Part shown: positions 57,349-64,000 of the stretch, in pieces
Layout of the letters: the number at the start of each line of letters is the position of its first letter
How positions within the stretch are numbered: the stretch's first letter is position 1
Assembly: GCA_964463285.1 (NCBI GenBank)
Contig: CAYXBB010000001.1
Location: 1 to 64,000, forward strand
From: JAAZLS01 sp964463285
GTDB lineage: Bacteria > Bacillota > Dethiobacteria > DTU022
Direction: 5' to 3'
Length of the DNA stretch: 64,000 nt
The notes under the pieces: generated by a model
Database searches by the model: none
What the model was told of the DNA's origin: nothing
What the model saw: the letters and a program-made list of their open reading frames with translations, nothing else
Translations under genes and position numbers: made by a program

Positions 57349-58527
57349 TTAGCGGCCAAATTTCCACCAGTGGCCTAGCATCCTCTGGAAAAGGGTTAGC
57401 AATGAGCAGCGAGAAACTGTCTCGGCAGCCACCAGATCTAACTTGATTTCCTGTTGATCGCCGTAATTTATAATCATCTCACCAATAACTTGGTCTTTTT
57501 CTGCCGGGGCGATAAGTTCTTTGGGCAAGCAGATCTCCTGCCGGTATTCTTCCGACTCTCCTCGGGGCAAAAACAAACTTACTTTATCCGAAGCGATCAC
57601 CTTTACCTGCGGCGGACTTCCTTTTTCCACCGGCAGCTTAGCTATTAGTGCCCCTTTTTCCACCACCGGTACACTTTTATAATGGTTAAACCCGTAATCA
57701 AGTAGTTTAACTGCTGCTTCGTAGCGATCTTCTACCGTGGGAGCATCCAGTACCACTGCTAAAAAGCGGCCGGTGCCCCTTTTGGCAGTGGCAGATATCG
57801 AGTTGCCTGCTTCCTGGGTATAACCGGTTTTTAATCCATCACATCCGGGATAAAATTTAACCAGGCGATTGGTATTGCTTAAAAATACCTCTCCGGATTT
57901 TATCTTGTCTTTCAGATAGTGCTCATCCATCCAGATAGTAACATAGTGGTGTATCCGGGGATATTTTAACAAAGCACAACTTACCGTCGCCACATCGTGG
58001 GCGGTGGTATAGTGATCCGGATGATGCAAACCGTGGCAGTTACAGTAATGAGTCCCGGTTAGTCCAATCTGGCGGGCTTTCTCGTTCATCAGTTTCACAA
58101 ATGCCTCTTCCGAGCCGGCTATATGTTCCGCCACCGCCACCGCCGCATCGTTGGCAGACCCCACCGCCATGCCGGTTATCAACTCTTCCAGGGTGAGCCG
58201 ATCCTGCGGACTTAAAAACAGTTCTGTGCCGCCCATGGAAGAGGCCCGAGCACTAATCTCCACCTGATCCTGCAAGGATACCTTCCCCTGCTCCAACAGT
58301 TCCATAACTATCAGCAAGCTCATGATCTTGGTAATGCTGGCGGGATACAATTTTTGTTGGCTGTTCATCTCCCAGATCAGGGTTCCGCTCTCCACCTCCA
58401 TCAACAGCGCAGCCTCCGCAACTATTTCCTCCGGCAATTCGGTTTCTACAGCCCCTGAGGCCAGGGCAGTTGGCGAAACAAAACAAAGTAAGCCCACCAG
58501 CAGAAGAAGAAATCCGGTGTGTTTCAT
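57349..58527 (-). CDS. dacF: D-alanyl-D-alanine carboxypeptidase DacF
   Basis: The 392-residue PBP5-type enzyme has a clear signal peptide (HTGFLLLLVGLLCFVSPTALA), the catalytic YPASITKIMS (S-x-x-K), VGSANDAAV (S-x-N) and DGLKTGYT (K-T-G). It ends with an amphipathic helix. Location before spoIIAA-spoIIAB-sigF marks it as DacF, expressed in the forespore in Bacillus, where it modifies germ-cell-wall crosslinking. The ATG at 58525-58527 gives a standard signal peptide; a longer start at 58548 is possible. Confidence 0.95.
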   Translation of the reverse strand: MKHTGFLLLLVGLLCFVSPTALASGAVETELPEEIVAEAALLMEVESGTLIWEMNSQQKLYPASITKIMSLLIVMELLEQGKVSLQDQVEISARASSMGGTELFLSPQDRLTLEELITGMAVGSANDAAVAVAEHIAGSEEAFVKLMNEKARQIGLTGTHYCNCHGLHHPDHYTTAHDVATVSCALLKYPRIHHYVTIWMDEHYLKDKIKSGEVFLSNTNRLVKFYPGCDGLKTGYTQEAGNSISATAKRGTGRFLAVVLDAPTVEDRYEAAVKLLDYGFNHYKSVPVVEKGALIAKLPVEKGSPPQVKVIASDKVSLFLPRGESEEYRQEICLPKELIAPAEKDQVIGEMIINYGDQQEIKLDLVAAETVSRCSLLTLFQRMLGHWWKFGR

Positions 58528-58711
58528 ATTGTTTGCCCCCATTCGCATTTTTTATATTATGTTCTCCTACCGATTGGGGTTGCATACCACAAATCCGGGT
58601 AAAGAGGGCCGGGTTTGCCGCCCTGTGCTTATATTTTAAAGAAAAAACAACAGAGTTGGCCGGTCTGACTTCAAACTATTTTTATACAATAAAGGAGTGA
58701 GTGAAAGATTT

Positions 58712-59923
58712 TTAATACGGGGGTAAAAAACTGGATCCCGGGCCCAGGGGAGGAAGCCCCATCCATCCGGCAATGCCCGCAGCCATATCTGCCATGGTGG
58801 ATCTGGTGCCCAGGTTAACCCCTGGCGGAAGGGAAGGACTCCAAACCAACAGGGGGACATATTCCCGGGTGTGATCGGTTCCCGGAAAAGTGGGATCACA
58901 ACCATGATCAGCGGTGATTAGCAGCAGATCACCTGCTTTGATTTGCCGTTTCAACAACGGCATCCAGTTATCAAATTGTTGCAGTGCCCGGGCAAAACCC
59001 TTAACATCGTTACGGTGCCCGTAAAGGGTATCAAAATCACCAAAGGTAGCCCATACTAAACCTTCGGAGAGTTCTCCCATAAGCTTCTGCAGGCTATCAA
59101 ATATCTGTTGGTTATCCTTTCCGGGGCGGTGAACAGTAATCCCCCGGTGATTAAAAATATCGGCCACCTTACCGATAACCCCTACCGGTAGGCCATGCTC
59201 CTTAATTCGATCCAGAATGGTTTCCCCGGGAGGGGGCAGTGAATAATCTTTACGCCGGGAAGTGCGCCGGAAAGCTCCCGGTTCCCCCTCAAAGGGGCGG
59301 GCGATCACCCTTCCCACCGCATGCCGGTGTTGCAGGATCATGCGGGCGGCCCGGCACCAGGAGTACAGCTGCTCAACCGGAATTATCTGTTCATGAGCGG
59401 CAATTTGAAATACGCTGTCAGCGGAGGTGTACACAATCGGATAGCCGGTGTTTAAATGTTTCTGTCCCAGCCGTTCAATGATTTCAGTTCCCGAAGCAAC
59501 CACGTTTCCGAGCACTTTACGCCCCAGGGCCTGCTCAAACTTCCTAATAATATCAGAAGGAAAACCCCCGGGATAAGTCGGAAAAGGCCTGTCCAGCACC
59601 AGCCCGGCCAGCTCCCAATGACCGCTGGTGGTATCCTTTCCCGGAGACCGGGGAGCCATCCGGCCGTAGCACCCATTAATCGCCTTTTCTACCGGCAAAG
59701 CCGGAAGGTCAAGGATCAGGTGCAGGCCCAATCCGTAAAGGTGGGGTAGAGAGAGTTGCTCCCCGGCGGTTATTACCCCACGGAGTGTATTCGCTCCCTG
59801 ATCACCGTAATCGCCGGCATCGGGCGCGGCTCCCGCTCCTGCTCCATCCAAGACCACCACAATGGCCCGGCGACTTTTTTGAACCGGATTATGCTCGGGG
59901 GTGGGTTTTATCATATATTTCAC
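58712..59923 (-). CDS. deoB: Phosphopentomutase
   Basis: DeoB interconverts ribose- or deoxyribose-1-phosphate and the 5-phosphates in nucleoside catabolism. The 403-residue enzyme of the alkaline phosphatase superfamily has VVLDGAGAGAAPDAGDYGDQ with the metal aspartates, GKDTTSGHWELAG with the phosphorylated threonine, ADSVFQIAAHE, DFDTLYGHRND and ITADHGCDPTFPGTDHTRE. The GTG at 59921-59923 is eight bases after AGGAG. It overlaps xerD by 35 bases; xerD-deoB is a usual pair. Confidence 0.95.
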   Translation of the reverse strand: MKYMIKPTPEHNPVQKSRRAIVVVLDGAGAGAAPDAGDYGDQGANTLRGVITAGEQLSLPHLYGLGLHLILDLPALPVEKAINGCYGRMAPRSPGKDTTSGHWELAGLVLDRPFPTYPGGFPSDIIRKFEQALGRKVLGNVVASGTEIIERLGQKHLNTGYPIVYTSADSVFQIAAHEQIIPVEQLYSWCRAARMILQHRHAVGRVIARPFEGEPGAFRRTSRRKDYSLPPPGETILDRIKEHGLPVGVIGKVADIFNHRGITVHRPGKDNQQIFDSLQKLMGELSEGLVWATFGDFDTLYGHRNDVKGFARALQQFDNWMPLLKRQIKAGDLLLITADHGCDPTFPGTDHTREYVPLLVWSPSLPPGVNLGTRSTMADMAAGIAGWMGLPPLGPGSSFLPPY

Positions 59924-60776
59924 GAATCTTTCTCCTGGTAATATGGGTATAGATCTGGGTGGTGGAAATATCGGAATGCCCCAGCATCTCCTGCACGGAG
60001 CGCAGATCGGCCCCGTTTTCCAACAGGTGTGTGGCAAAAGAGTGGCGCAAGGTGTGCGGGGTTATTTCTCCGGGTATTCCTGCATGACCGGCATATTTTT
60101 TTAAAATTTTCCAGAAGCCTTGCCTGGTAAGACGCCGGCCATGATGATTTACAAACAGTGATTTTTCGGCGGTGGTTTTAACCTGTTTTACCCGTCCCTG
60201 TTTCAGGTATTGTTGCACACAGCTAATGGCCGTATTTCCCACCGGGACGATCCGCTCTTTCATCCCTTTGCCGCGGCAACGCAAAAAGCCTACCTCATGG
60301 TTAAGATCAGCAGTATTCAGCGAGATCAGTTCCGAAACCCGGATACCGGAAGCATATAAAAGTTCAAGCATCGCTTTATCCCGGAGGCCTTTAACGGTGC
60401 TTACAAGCGGCTGGCTGAGAAGTTGATCCACCTCTTTCAAGGAGAGTACCCGGGGAAGTTTCTTCTCTATCCGGGGCGATTCCAGCTGCAATGCCGGATT
60501 GTCCGGAATTATATTTTCCTGGGCCAAAAAATTAAAAAAAGATCGCAGGGAGGCAACATTACGGGATATGGTAGTGCTGGCATAATTATTTGATTTCAGA
60601 TGGCCTAAATAATTTGCTATTATCGAGCGGTTAACTTTTCCCAGAGAGCGGATCTTGTTCTTGATTAAGAATTGCAGAAACTTCCGGATATCTCGCTGGT
60701 ACGATTCCAGAGTATTTTTGGCCAAGCCTTTCTCCACTGTAAGATAATAGATGAAATTACCAAGAGAAATATCCAT
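59889..60776 (-). CDS. xerD: Tyrosine recombinase XerD
   Basis: XerD resolves chromosome dimers at dif with XerC. The 295-residue protein has the SAM-like N-terminal domain (DISLGNFIYYLTVEKGLAKNTLESYQRD in part) and the catalytic domain with ASGIRVSEL (first arginine), the lysine strand, HTLRHSFATHLLENG (H-x-x-R), LGHSDISTTQIYTH (H and the nucleophile tyrosine). The ATG at 60774-60776 is preferred over the TTG twelve bases earlier. Placement before deoB marks it as chromosomal, not phage. Confidence 0.94.
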   Translation of the reverse strand: MDISLGNFIYYLTVEKGLAKNTLESYQRDIRKFLQFLIKNKIRSLGKVNRSIIANYLGHLKSNNYASTTISRNVASLRSFFNFLAQENIIPDNPALQLESPRIEKKLPRVLSLKEVDQLLSQPLVSTVKGLRDKAMLELLYASGIRVSELISLNTADLNHEVGFLRCRGKGMKERIVPVGNTAISCVQQYLKQGRVKQVKTTAEKSLFVNHHGRRLTRQGFWKILKKYAGHAGIPGEITPHTLRHSFATHLLENGADLRSVQEMLGHSDISTTQIYTHITRRKIREIYDKTHPRA

Positions 60777-60913
60777 CTGCAGAAGCAACCCTCGCTAAAG
60801 TTGGCAAATCTTACTACTTATTCCACAGTATATCCGAAAATTCCTTTAGAAGTGCGGGCAGTTGCAAATTATTTCATTTCTTATGCTGAGGTTATATAAA
60901 AGGTTCTCTCCAG

Positions 60914-61546
60914 CTATAGATACGGTACCAGCAATTTGAGGAATACCGGAGAGATGTAGGCCTCCACCAGACAGCCGGCCATCATAAGTACTCCCAGCAG
61001 AACAGTAATTGCAGTATAAGGAAACAGGCGTTTGCCGGCAGGATAGGGTTTCCTTTCCAAGTAACCCCTAAATTTAAACCAGGAAAAGGAAAATCCGGTA
61101 ACAGCTATTATAATCAAAACCGGTATGATCAGCAGGCTATGGGGAAGAATGGATCCCAAAGCAAACAACACCCCCCACAGTGCAGATCTTCGGACCAGGA
61201 ATCCCACTGCAAAACCCATGGAAAACCCGCGCCAGCCGATTAAAAACATGGCTACCGGGAAGCCAAACATAAATAAACCGGACAACCAGATCAAAAATAG
61301 GTATTGAAAATTGATCTTTACAGATTGTCCCAATATCGTCCTCCCTTCCGGAGCCTGGCTTTCCAGACAGTCGTTTATAAATTGATTAAAATACTGCAGC
61401 AGTGCCTCATGCTGGCTTCCTTCCAATCCCCTTACCAGAAGCGCTCCAATTAGCACACCGGCGCCAAACAGGGTGACAATAAAAATATATATCCCCATAT
61501 TTTCCTGAAGATATTCCCGGATCTCCTCCTTAATTCCGTGCGTCAT
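60914..61546 (-). CDS. spoIIM: Stage II sporulation protein M
   Basis: SpoIIM is the membrane scaffold of the SpoIID-SpoIIM-SpoIIP engulfment complex. The 210-residue protein has about five membrane helices, VTLFGAGVLIGALLVRG, WLSGLFMFGFPVAMFLIGWRGFSMGFAVGFLV, SILPHSLLIIPVLIIIAV and AITVLLGVLMMAGCLVEAYISP. It is placed between xerD and the NUDIX gene, the usual position in Clostridia. SpoIIP is encoded at 29839. Confidence 0.94.
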   Translation of the reverse strand: MTHGIKEEIREYLQENMGIYIFIVTLFGAGVLIGALLVRGLEGSQHEALLQYFNQFINDCLESQAPEGRTILGQSVKINFQYLFLIWLSGLFMFGFPVAMFLIGWRGFSMGFAVGFLVRRSALWGVLFALGSILPHSLLIIPVLIIIAVTGFSFSWFKFRGYLERKPYPAGKRLFPYTAITVLLGVLMMAGCLVEAYISPVFLKLLVPYL

Positions 61547-61586
61547 AAGCCCCCCCGCCTTAAATCAGTTATGTTTATGCGAGAGG

Positions 61587-62138
61587 TTATCGGTTTATAC
61601 CCTGGCCGTCAGGGGCGGGGAACGAACACAGGCTCAAGGCGATAATTGTTTTGGCATCTATTATTTCTCCCTGCCGGATCATCTTAATTGCGGTGGATAG
61701 CGATATTTTTACCACCTCTATCTGCTCATGTTCATCCGGGTCGGCTGCCGTTACCTTCAGCCCGGTAGCCTCATACAGGCAAATCAGCTCATTGCAAAAG
61801 CCCGGTGAGGTATAAAACCTGGTCAGCAATTTCCAATCCTTTGCCCTGATCCCGGTTTCCTCGGCCAGCTCCCGGCGGGCACATTCCAGCGGTTCTTCTC
61901 CCGGTTCCAGCTTACCGGCAGGTATCTCCCACAACACCCGCGAGGCGGGATGGCGGTACTGCCTTATTAAAATTACCTGTTCTCCTTCCCGAGCCAATAC
62001 TGCCGCCGCTCCCGGATGTTCCACCACCTCCCACCACATCTTCTTACCTTCCGGAGACTCAAGATGATCCTCGCGCACTGTAATAATTCGCCCTTTAAAT
62101 AGCCGGCTGGAAGCGAGAATTTTTATCTGCGAATCCAT
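61587..62138 (-). CDS. nudF: NUDIX hydrolase, ADP-ribose pyrophosphatase type
   Basis: The 183-residue protein holds the full NUDIX box at about 73-95, GKLEPGEEPLECARRELAEE then TGI, with the metal-binding R-E-x2-E-E. The upstream LIRQYRHPASRVLWEIPAG is typical of ADP-ribose pyrophosphatases, which make AMP and ribose-5-phosphate. Together with deoB this feeds pentose salvage. The gene precedes spoIIM by 40 bases in transcription order. Confidence 0.93.
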   Translation of the reverse strand: MDSQIKILASSRLFKGRIITVREDHLESPEGKKMWWEVVEHPGAAAVLAREGEQVILIRQYRHPASRVLWEIPAGKLEPGEEPLECARRELAEETGIRAKDWKLLTRFYTSPGFCNELICLYEATGLKVTAADPDEHEQIEVVKISLSTAIKMIRQGEIIDAKTIIALSLCSFPAPDGQGINR

Positions 62139-62234
62139 GGCCTATCTCCTCTCCCCTTTGTTCTTTCAAATCTCTTCTTATCTAATTCTTCCTGGGAGAA
62201 ACTTCTTCCTTTAGATTTAACGGATGAAGTAATA

Positions 62235-62289
62235 AGGTAGCGGGGGTGTCAGGGTGTGATCGTGACCTATTTGTTCTTCGGGCGGGGAT
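62235..62289. repeat. Copy of a tandem-repeat segment at the contig end
   Basis: These 55 bases are identical to 62390-62444 on the far side of the N gap. They belong to a family of about 95-bp units. This is where the left contig ends. Confidence 0.85.
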
Positions 62290-62389
62290 NNNNNNNNNNN
62301 NNNNNNNNNNNNNNNNNNNNNNNNNNNNNNNNNNNNNNNNNNNNNNNNNNNNNNNNNNNNNNNNNNNNNNNNNNNNNNNNNNNNNNNNN
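62290..62389. other. Assembly gap of exactly 100 N
   Basis: A round-number N run between two copies of the same 55-base sequence. Size is conventional, so the true distance is unknown; it may be zero or several repeat units. Confidence 0.95.
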
Positions 62390-62665
62390 AGGTAGCGGGG
62401 GTGTCAGGGTGTGATCGTGACCTATTTGTTCTTCGGGCGGGGATAGAACCCCGCCCCTACCCCTGGAAATTTGGGGTGGTGTAATAAAATAGCGGGGGAT
62501 AGGAGTGGTTTTCACTATTTGCTATTCAGGCGGGGATAGAACTCCGCCCCTACCCCCGGAAATTTAGGGTGGTGTAATAAGATAGCGGGGGGTAGGAGTG
62601 GTTTTTACTATTTGCCTATTCAGGCGGGGATGGAACCCCGCCCCTACCCCCGGAAATTTGGATTT
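62390..62665. repeat. Tandem array of about 95-bp units with REP-like hairpins
   Basis: Three imperfect units begin near 62393, 62490 and 62583 (periods 97 and 93). Each has TAGCGGGGG, an ACTATTTG-like middle, and a GC-rich hairpin (GGCGGGGAT...CCGCCCC) followed by CTACCCC. On the minus strand each hairpin is preceded by GTAG, an 8-bp stem with 6-base loop, the mark of REP elements. The array lies 3' of the DUF3866 gene and forms its last codons. Confidence 0.85.
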
Positions 62666-63754
62666 CTTATATAGTTGCAGCCCTTGCCTACCGGCCGCCC
62701 CCGCCGCTTCAAAAAAAGCCGGATCCTCCCGGTAACTGCGACCCATACTTTCCGGCGGACTGAGTTCCAACCTGTTCATAATTGAATCTATCTGCATACA
62801 AGACCAAACCCTTATAGTGTGCTGCTCCAGCAGGCGATGCCCGGACAGTTGTCTCAGGATCAGTTCCAATTTTGACGGGGATAGCCGCGGCAGGGGTATA
62901 AAAGCCCTACAATAAGAGGCCATCGCCAATGAGGTTAAGGTGTGGTGACTTATACCCCGGTGACGGGGCCGGGGATCGGCAAAGCTAATCCTGGGAATAA
63001 CTACCGGCATTCCTCCCAATGCGCTTACCCGGTTAATATTTTCTCCCAACTCCATGCCGCTAAACCCGAATCGGGTTCCGGTCCCCACATTTCCCGGACC
63101 CATGGTGATAATCACCAGATCGGCCTTGATTATCGTTTGGCAGGCCGCCAGCGCCGAATAAACATTCACCGCTTCATAGTCCCCGCCAAAAGCGTGGCCG
63201 CAGGTAATTGTGGTGCAGATAATCTTTTTTCGGATCAGCTCTTCCACCACCCGGCTAAAAGACAGGGGCAGGGCGGCACCGTCCGTCATCAGGTAAGCAA
63301 TCCGGCAGCCGGGGTGATGGTAATGTACCGTAGCCGCCGCCGGGGCCAGCATACTGTGCAGCTCGCCTATAATCACCGGCATTTCTCGCAAACCGTCAAA
63401 TTTTTCAATCTCAGATTTATTACCGCCGGCATCCTCCTCGCAGTTTAAAACATTGAATTGCCAAGGGGTATAGCGAAGCTTCATAATGTGCCCTTTGGGG
63501 AGGGGAGACAAATCGGCTCGACTAAAATTGTGGCAAACAAAATGGAACCCCCCGGTTCCCAGATTTAGCTCACCGGCCAGGGTGTTTAAAAGCACCCGAT
63601 CCCCGGGAAAAGCCGGCCCGGTCAAAAAATCATAATTTATGGCCCGGGCGGCCTCCCCTTCAATCTTTACCAGGAGCTCCCGGGTTCTCCGCCGCCGATC
63701 AATCAAACTGTCTACCAGCCCTATTTTTCTGGAAATCACCGGTTGCACCCGCAC
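62564..63754 (-). CDS. DUF3866 family protein with repeat-derived tail
   Basis: The 396-residue protein begins RKIGLVDSLIDRRRRTRELL and has LNTLAGELNLGTGGFHFVCHN, MKLRYTPWQFNVLNCEED, YHHPGCRIAYLMTDGAALPLSFS, TCGHAFGGDYEAVNVYSAL and ITMGPGNVGTGTRFGFSGM. These fit DUF3866, a family next to spoIIM/NUDIX genes in spore formers with no known reaction. The last 30 or so residues, ending TPTPRYLITPP, are read from the repeat array, so the original stop has been lost or moved. Confidence 0.82.
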   Translation of the reverse strand: MRVQPVISRKIGLVDSLIDRRRRTRELLVKIEGEAARAINYDFLTGPAFPGDRVLLNTLAGELNLGTGGFHFVCHNFSRADLSPLPKGHIMKLRYTPWQFNVLNCEEDAGGNKSEIEKFDGLREMPVIIGELHSMLAPAAATVHYHHPGCRIAYLMTDGAALPLSFSRVVEELIRKKIICTTITCGHAFGGDYEAVNVYSALAACQTIIKADLVIITMGPGNVGTGTRFGFSGMELGENINRVSALGGMPVVIPRISFADPRPRHRGISHHTLTSLAMASYCRAFIPLPRLSPSKLELILRQLSGHRLLEQHTIRVWSCMQIDSIMNRLELSPPESMGRSYREDPAFFEAAGAAGRQGLQLYKKSKFPGVGAGFHPRLNRQIVKTTPTPRYLITPP

Positions 63755-63794
63755 CTCCGGCTACAGATATGGGTATAAATATCAACATCTGCAA

Positions 63795-64000
63795 TCATTT
63801 TTTGCTGCACCCCAGCCCATCCAGATATTTCAGCAGCGGATGACGTTCAATAAGCAGACTAATGGAAGAGATCTCGGCGAATATATGAACCGATATCCAG
63901 AAGAAGGTGATCACCAGCTGGGCGACAAAGGGAAGGTAATATACAGCCGCTATCCCCAGTGCTGCTCCCAGCAAGTTGGCCCCACAGTCTCCTAACATGG
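63795..64000 (-). CDS. MraY/WecA-type phospho-sugar transferase, C-terminal part
   Basis: About 67 residues are readable: MLGDCGANLLGAALGIAAVY, then a helix IT FFWISVHIFAEISS (written in parts), and a basic tail ending DGLGCSKK. The G-D-x-G-A-N motif is the conserved loop of UDP-GlcNAc/MurNAc-pentapeptide phosphate-prenyl transferases, which move a sugar phosphate to a membrane lipid. The gene continues past position 64000. Which sugar cannot be told from this part. Confidence 0.75.
   Translation of the reverse strand, partial: MLGDCGANLLGAALGIAAVYYLPFVAQLVITFFWISVHIFAEISSISLLIERHPLLKYLDGLGCSKK

Noticed and set aside
62267..62515. 82-codon frame crossing the N gap
   Set aside because: It is read through unknown bases and repeat units, so it is an artefact.
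62390..62665. CRISPR array in the 95-bp repeats
   Set aside because: The whole unit repeats, including the supposed spacer, so it is a tandem array with REP-like hairpins.

Overview
The window looks like a draft-assembled chromosome segment from an anaerobic, endospore-forming Firmicute of the Clostridia, most like the Desulfotomaculum/Pelotomaculum/Moorella group. This is inferred from gene content and order, not from a search. The signs are spore genes (spoIVA, spoIIP, spoIIM, spoIIAA-AB-sigF, spoVAC-AD-AE-AF, spmAB, gerW/ytfJ, two spore-type D,D-carboxypeptidases), an IspH-ribosomal S1 fusion, oxygen-sensitive iron-sulfur assembly genes with FeoAB, and the order deoB-xerD-spoIIM-NUDIX-DUF3866. 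Every protein gene I accept lies on the minus strand; only three tRNA genes (Thr, Tyr, Lys) lie on the plus strand. Transcription order therefore runs from high to low coordinates.

Region by region. 1-8.0 kb: 5' part of upp, a hypothetical membrane-anchored protein, rtcB, then surE-mtaD-mtnA-mtnP, a nucleoside/methylthioadenosine salvage operon, and a TPR protein. 8.1-8.6 kb: tRNA cluster with two strong promoters. 8.7-10.8 kb: a permease in two halves and a peptidoglycan amidase. 11.2-19.3 kb: a metal/Fe-S block (DUF364, MOSC, IscU-like scaffold, two MinD ATPases with inserted ferredoxin domains, two NifX-like proteins, Mrp ATPase, FeoB, FeoA, DtxR-type repressor) with two putative repressor boxes. 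19.4-21.6 kb: a MetE-like and an HD protein. 21.8-31.7 kb: spoIVA, gpsA, plsY, der, a DUF512 radical SAM protein, and the poorly understood set DUF3189-capping subunit-YIEGIA-SpoIIP-DUF1614. 32-41.4 kb: fni, ispH-rpsA, plsC, cmk, aroH, two hypotheticals, pabC-pabB behind an apparent attenuator, rluB. 41.6-47.8 kb: FAD protein, spmB-spmA, D,D-carboxypeptidase, gerW, DUF2953, scpB-scpA. 47.8-55.6 kb: trpS, M50 protease, a CCA-transferase-like protein with a degenerate DHH domain, the spoVA operon, dodecin. 55.7-64 kb: sigF operon with dacF, deoB, xerD, spoIIM, NUDIX hydrolase, a tandem-repeat array broken by a 100-N gap, DUF3866, and the end of a MraY/WecA-type transferase.

Most is housekeeping plus conserved sporulation synteny. 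The items most worth following are the Orp-like MinD/NifX/Mrp cluster tied to FeoAB, the YIEGIA/DUF3189/DUF1614 set around SpoIIP, the CCA-transferase homologue whose fused DHH domain has lost its metal-binding motifs, the mtaD-mtnP-mtnA set that points to a methylthioinosine route, and a family of REP-like palindromes scattered between genes. I did not find a clearly new defence, CRISPR or mobile system.
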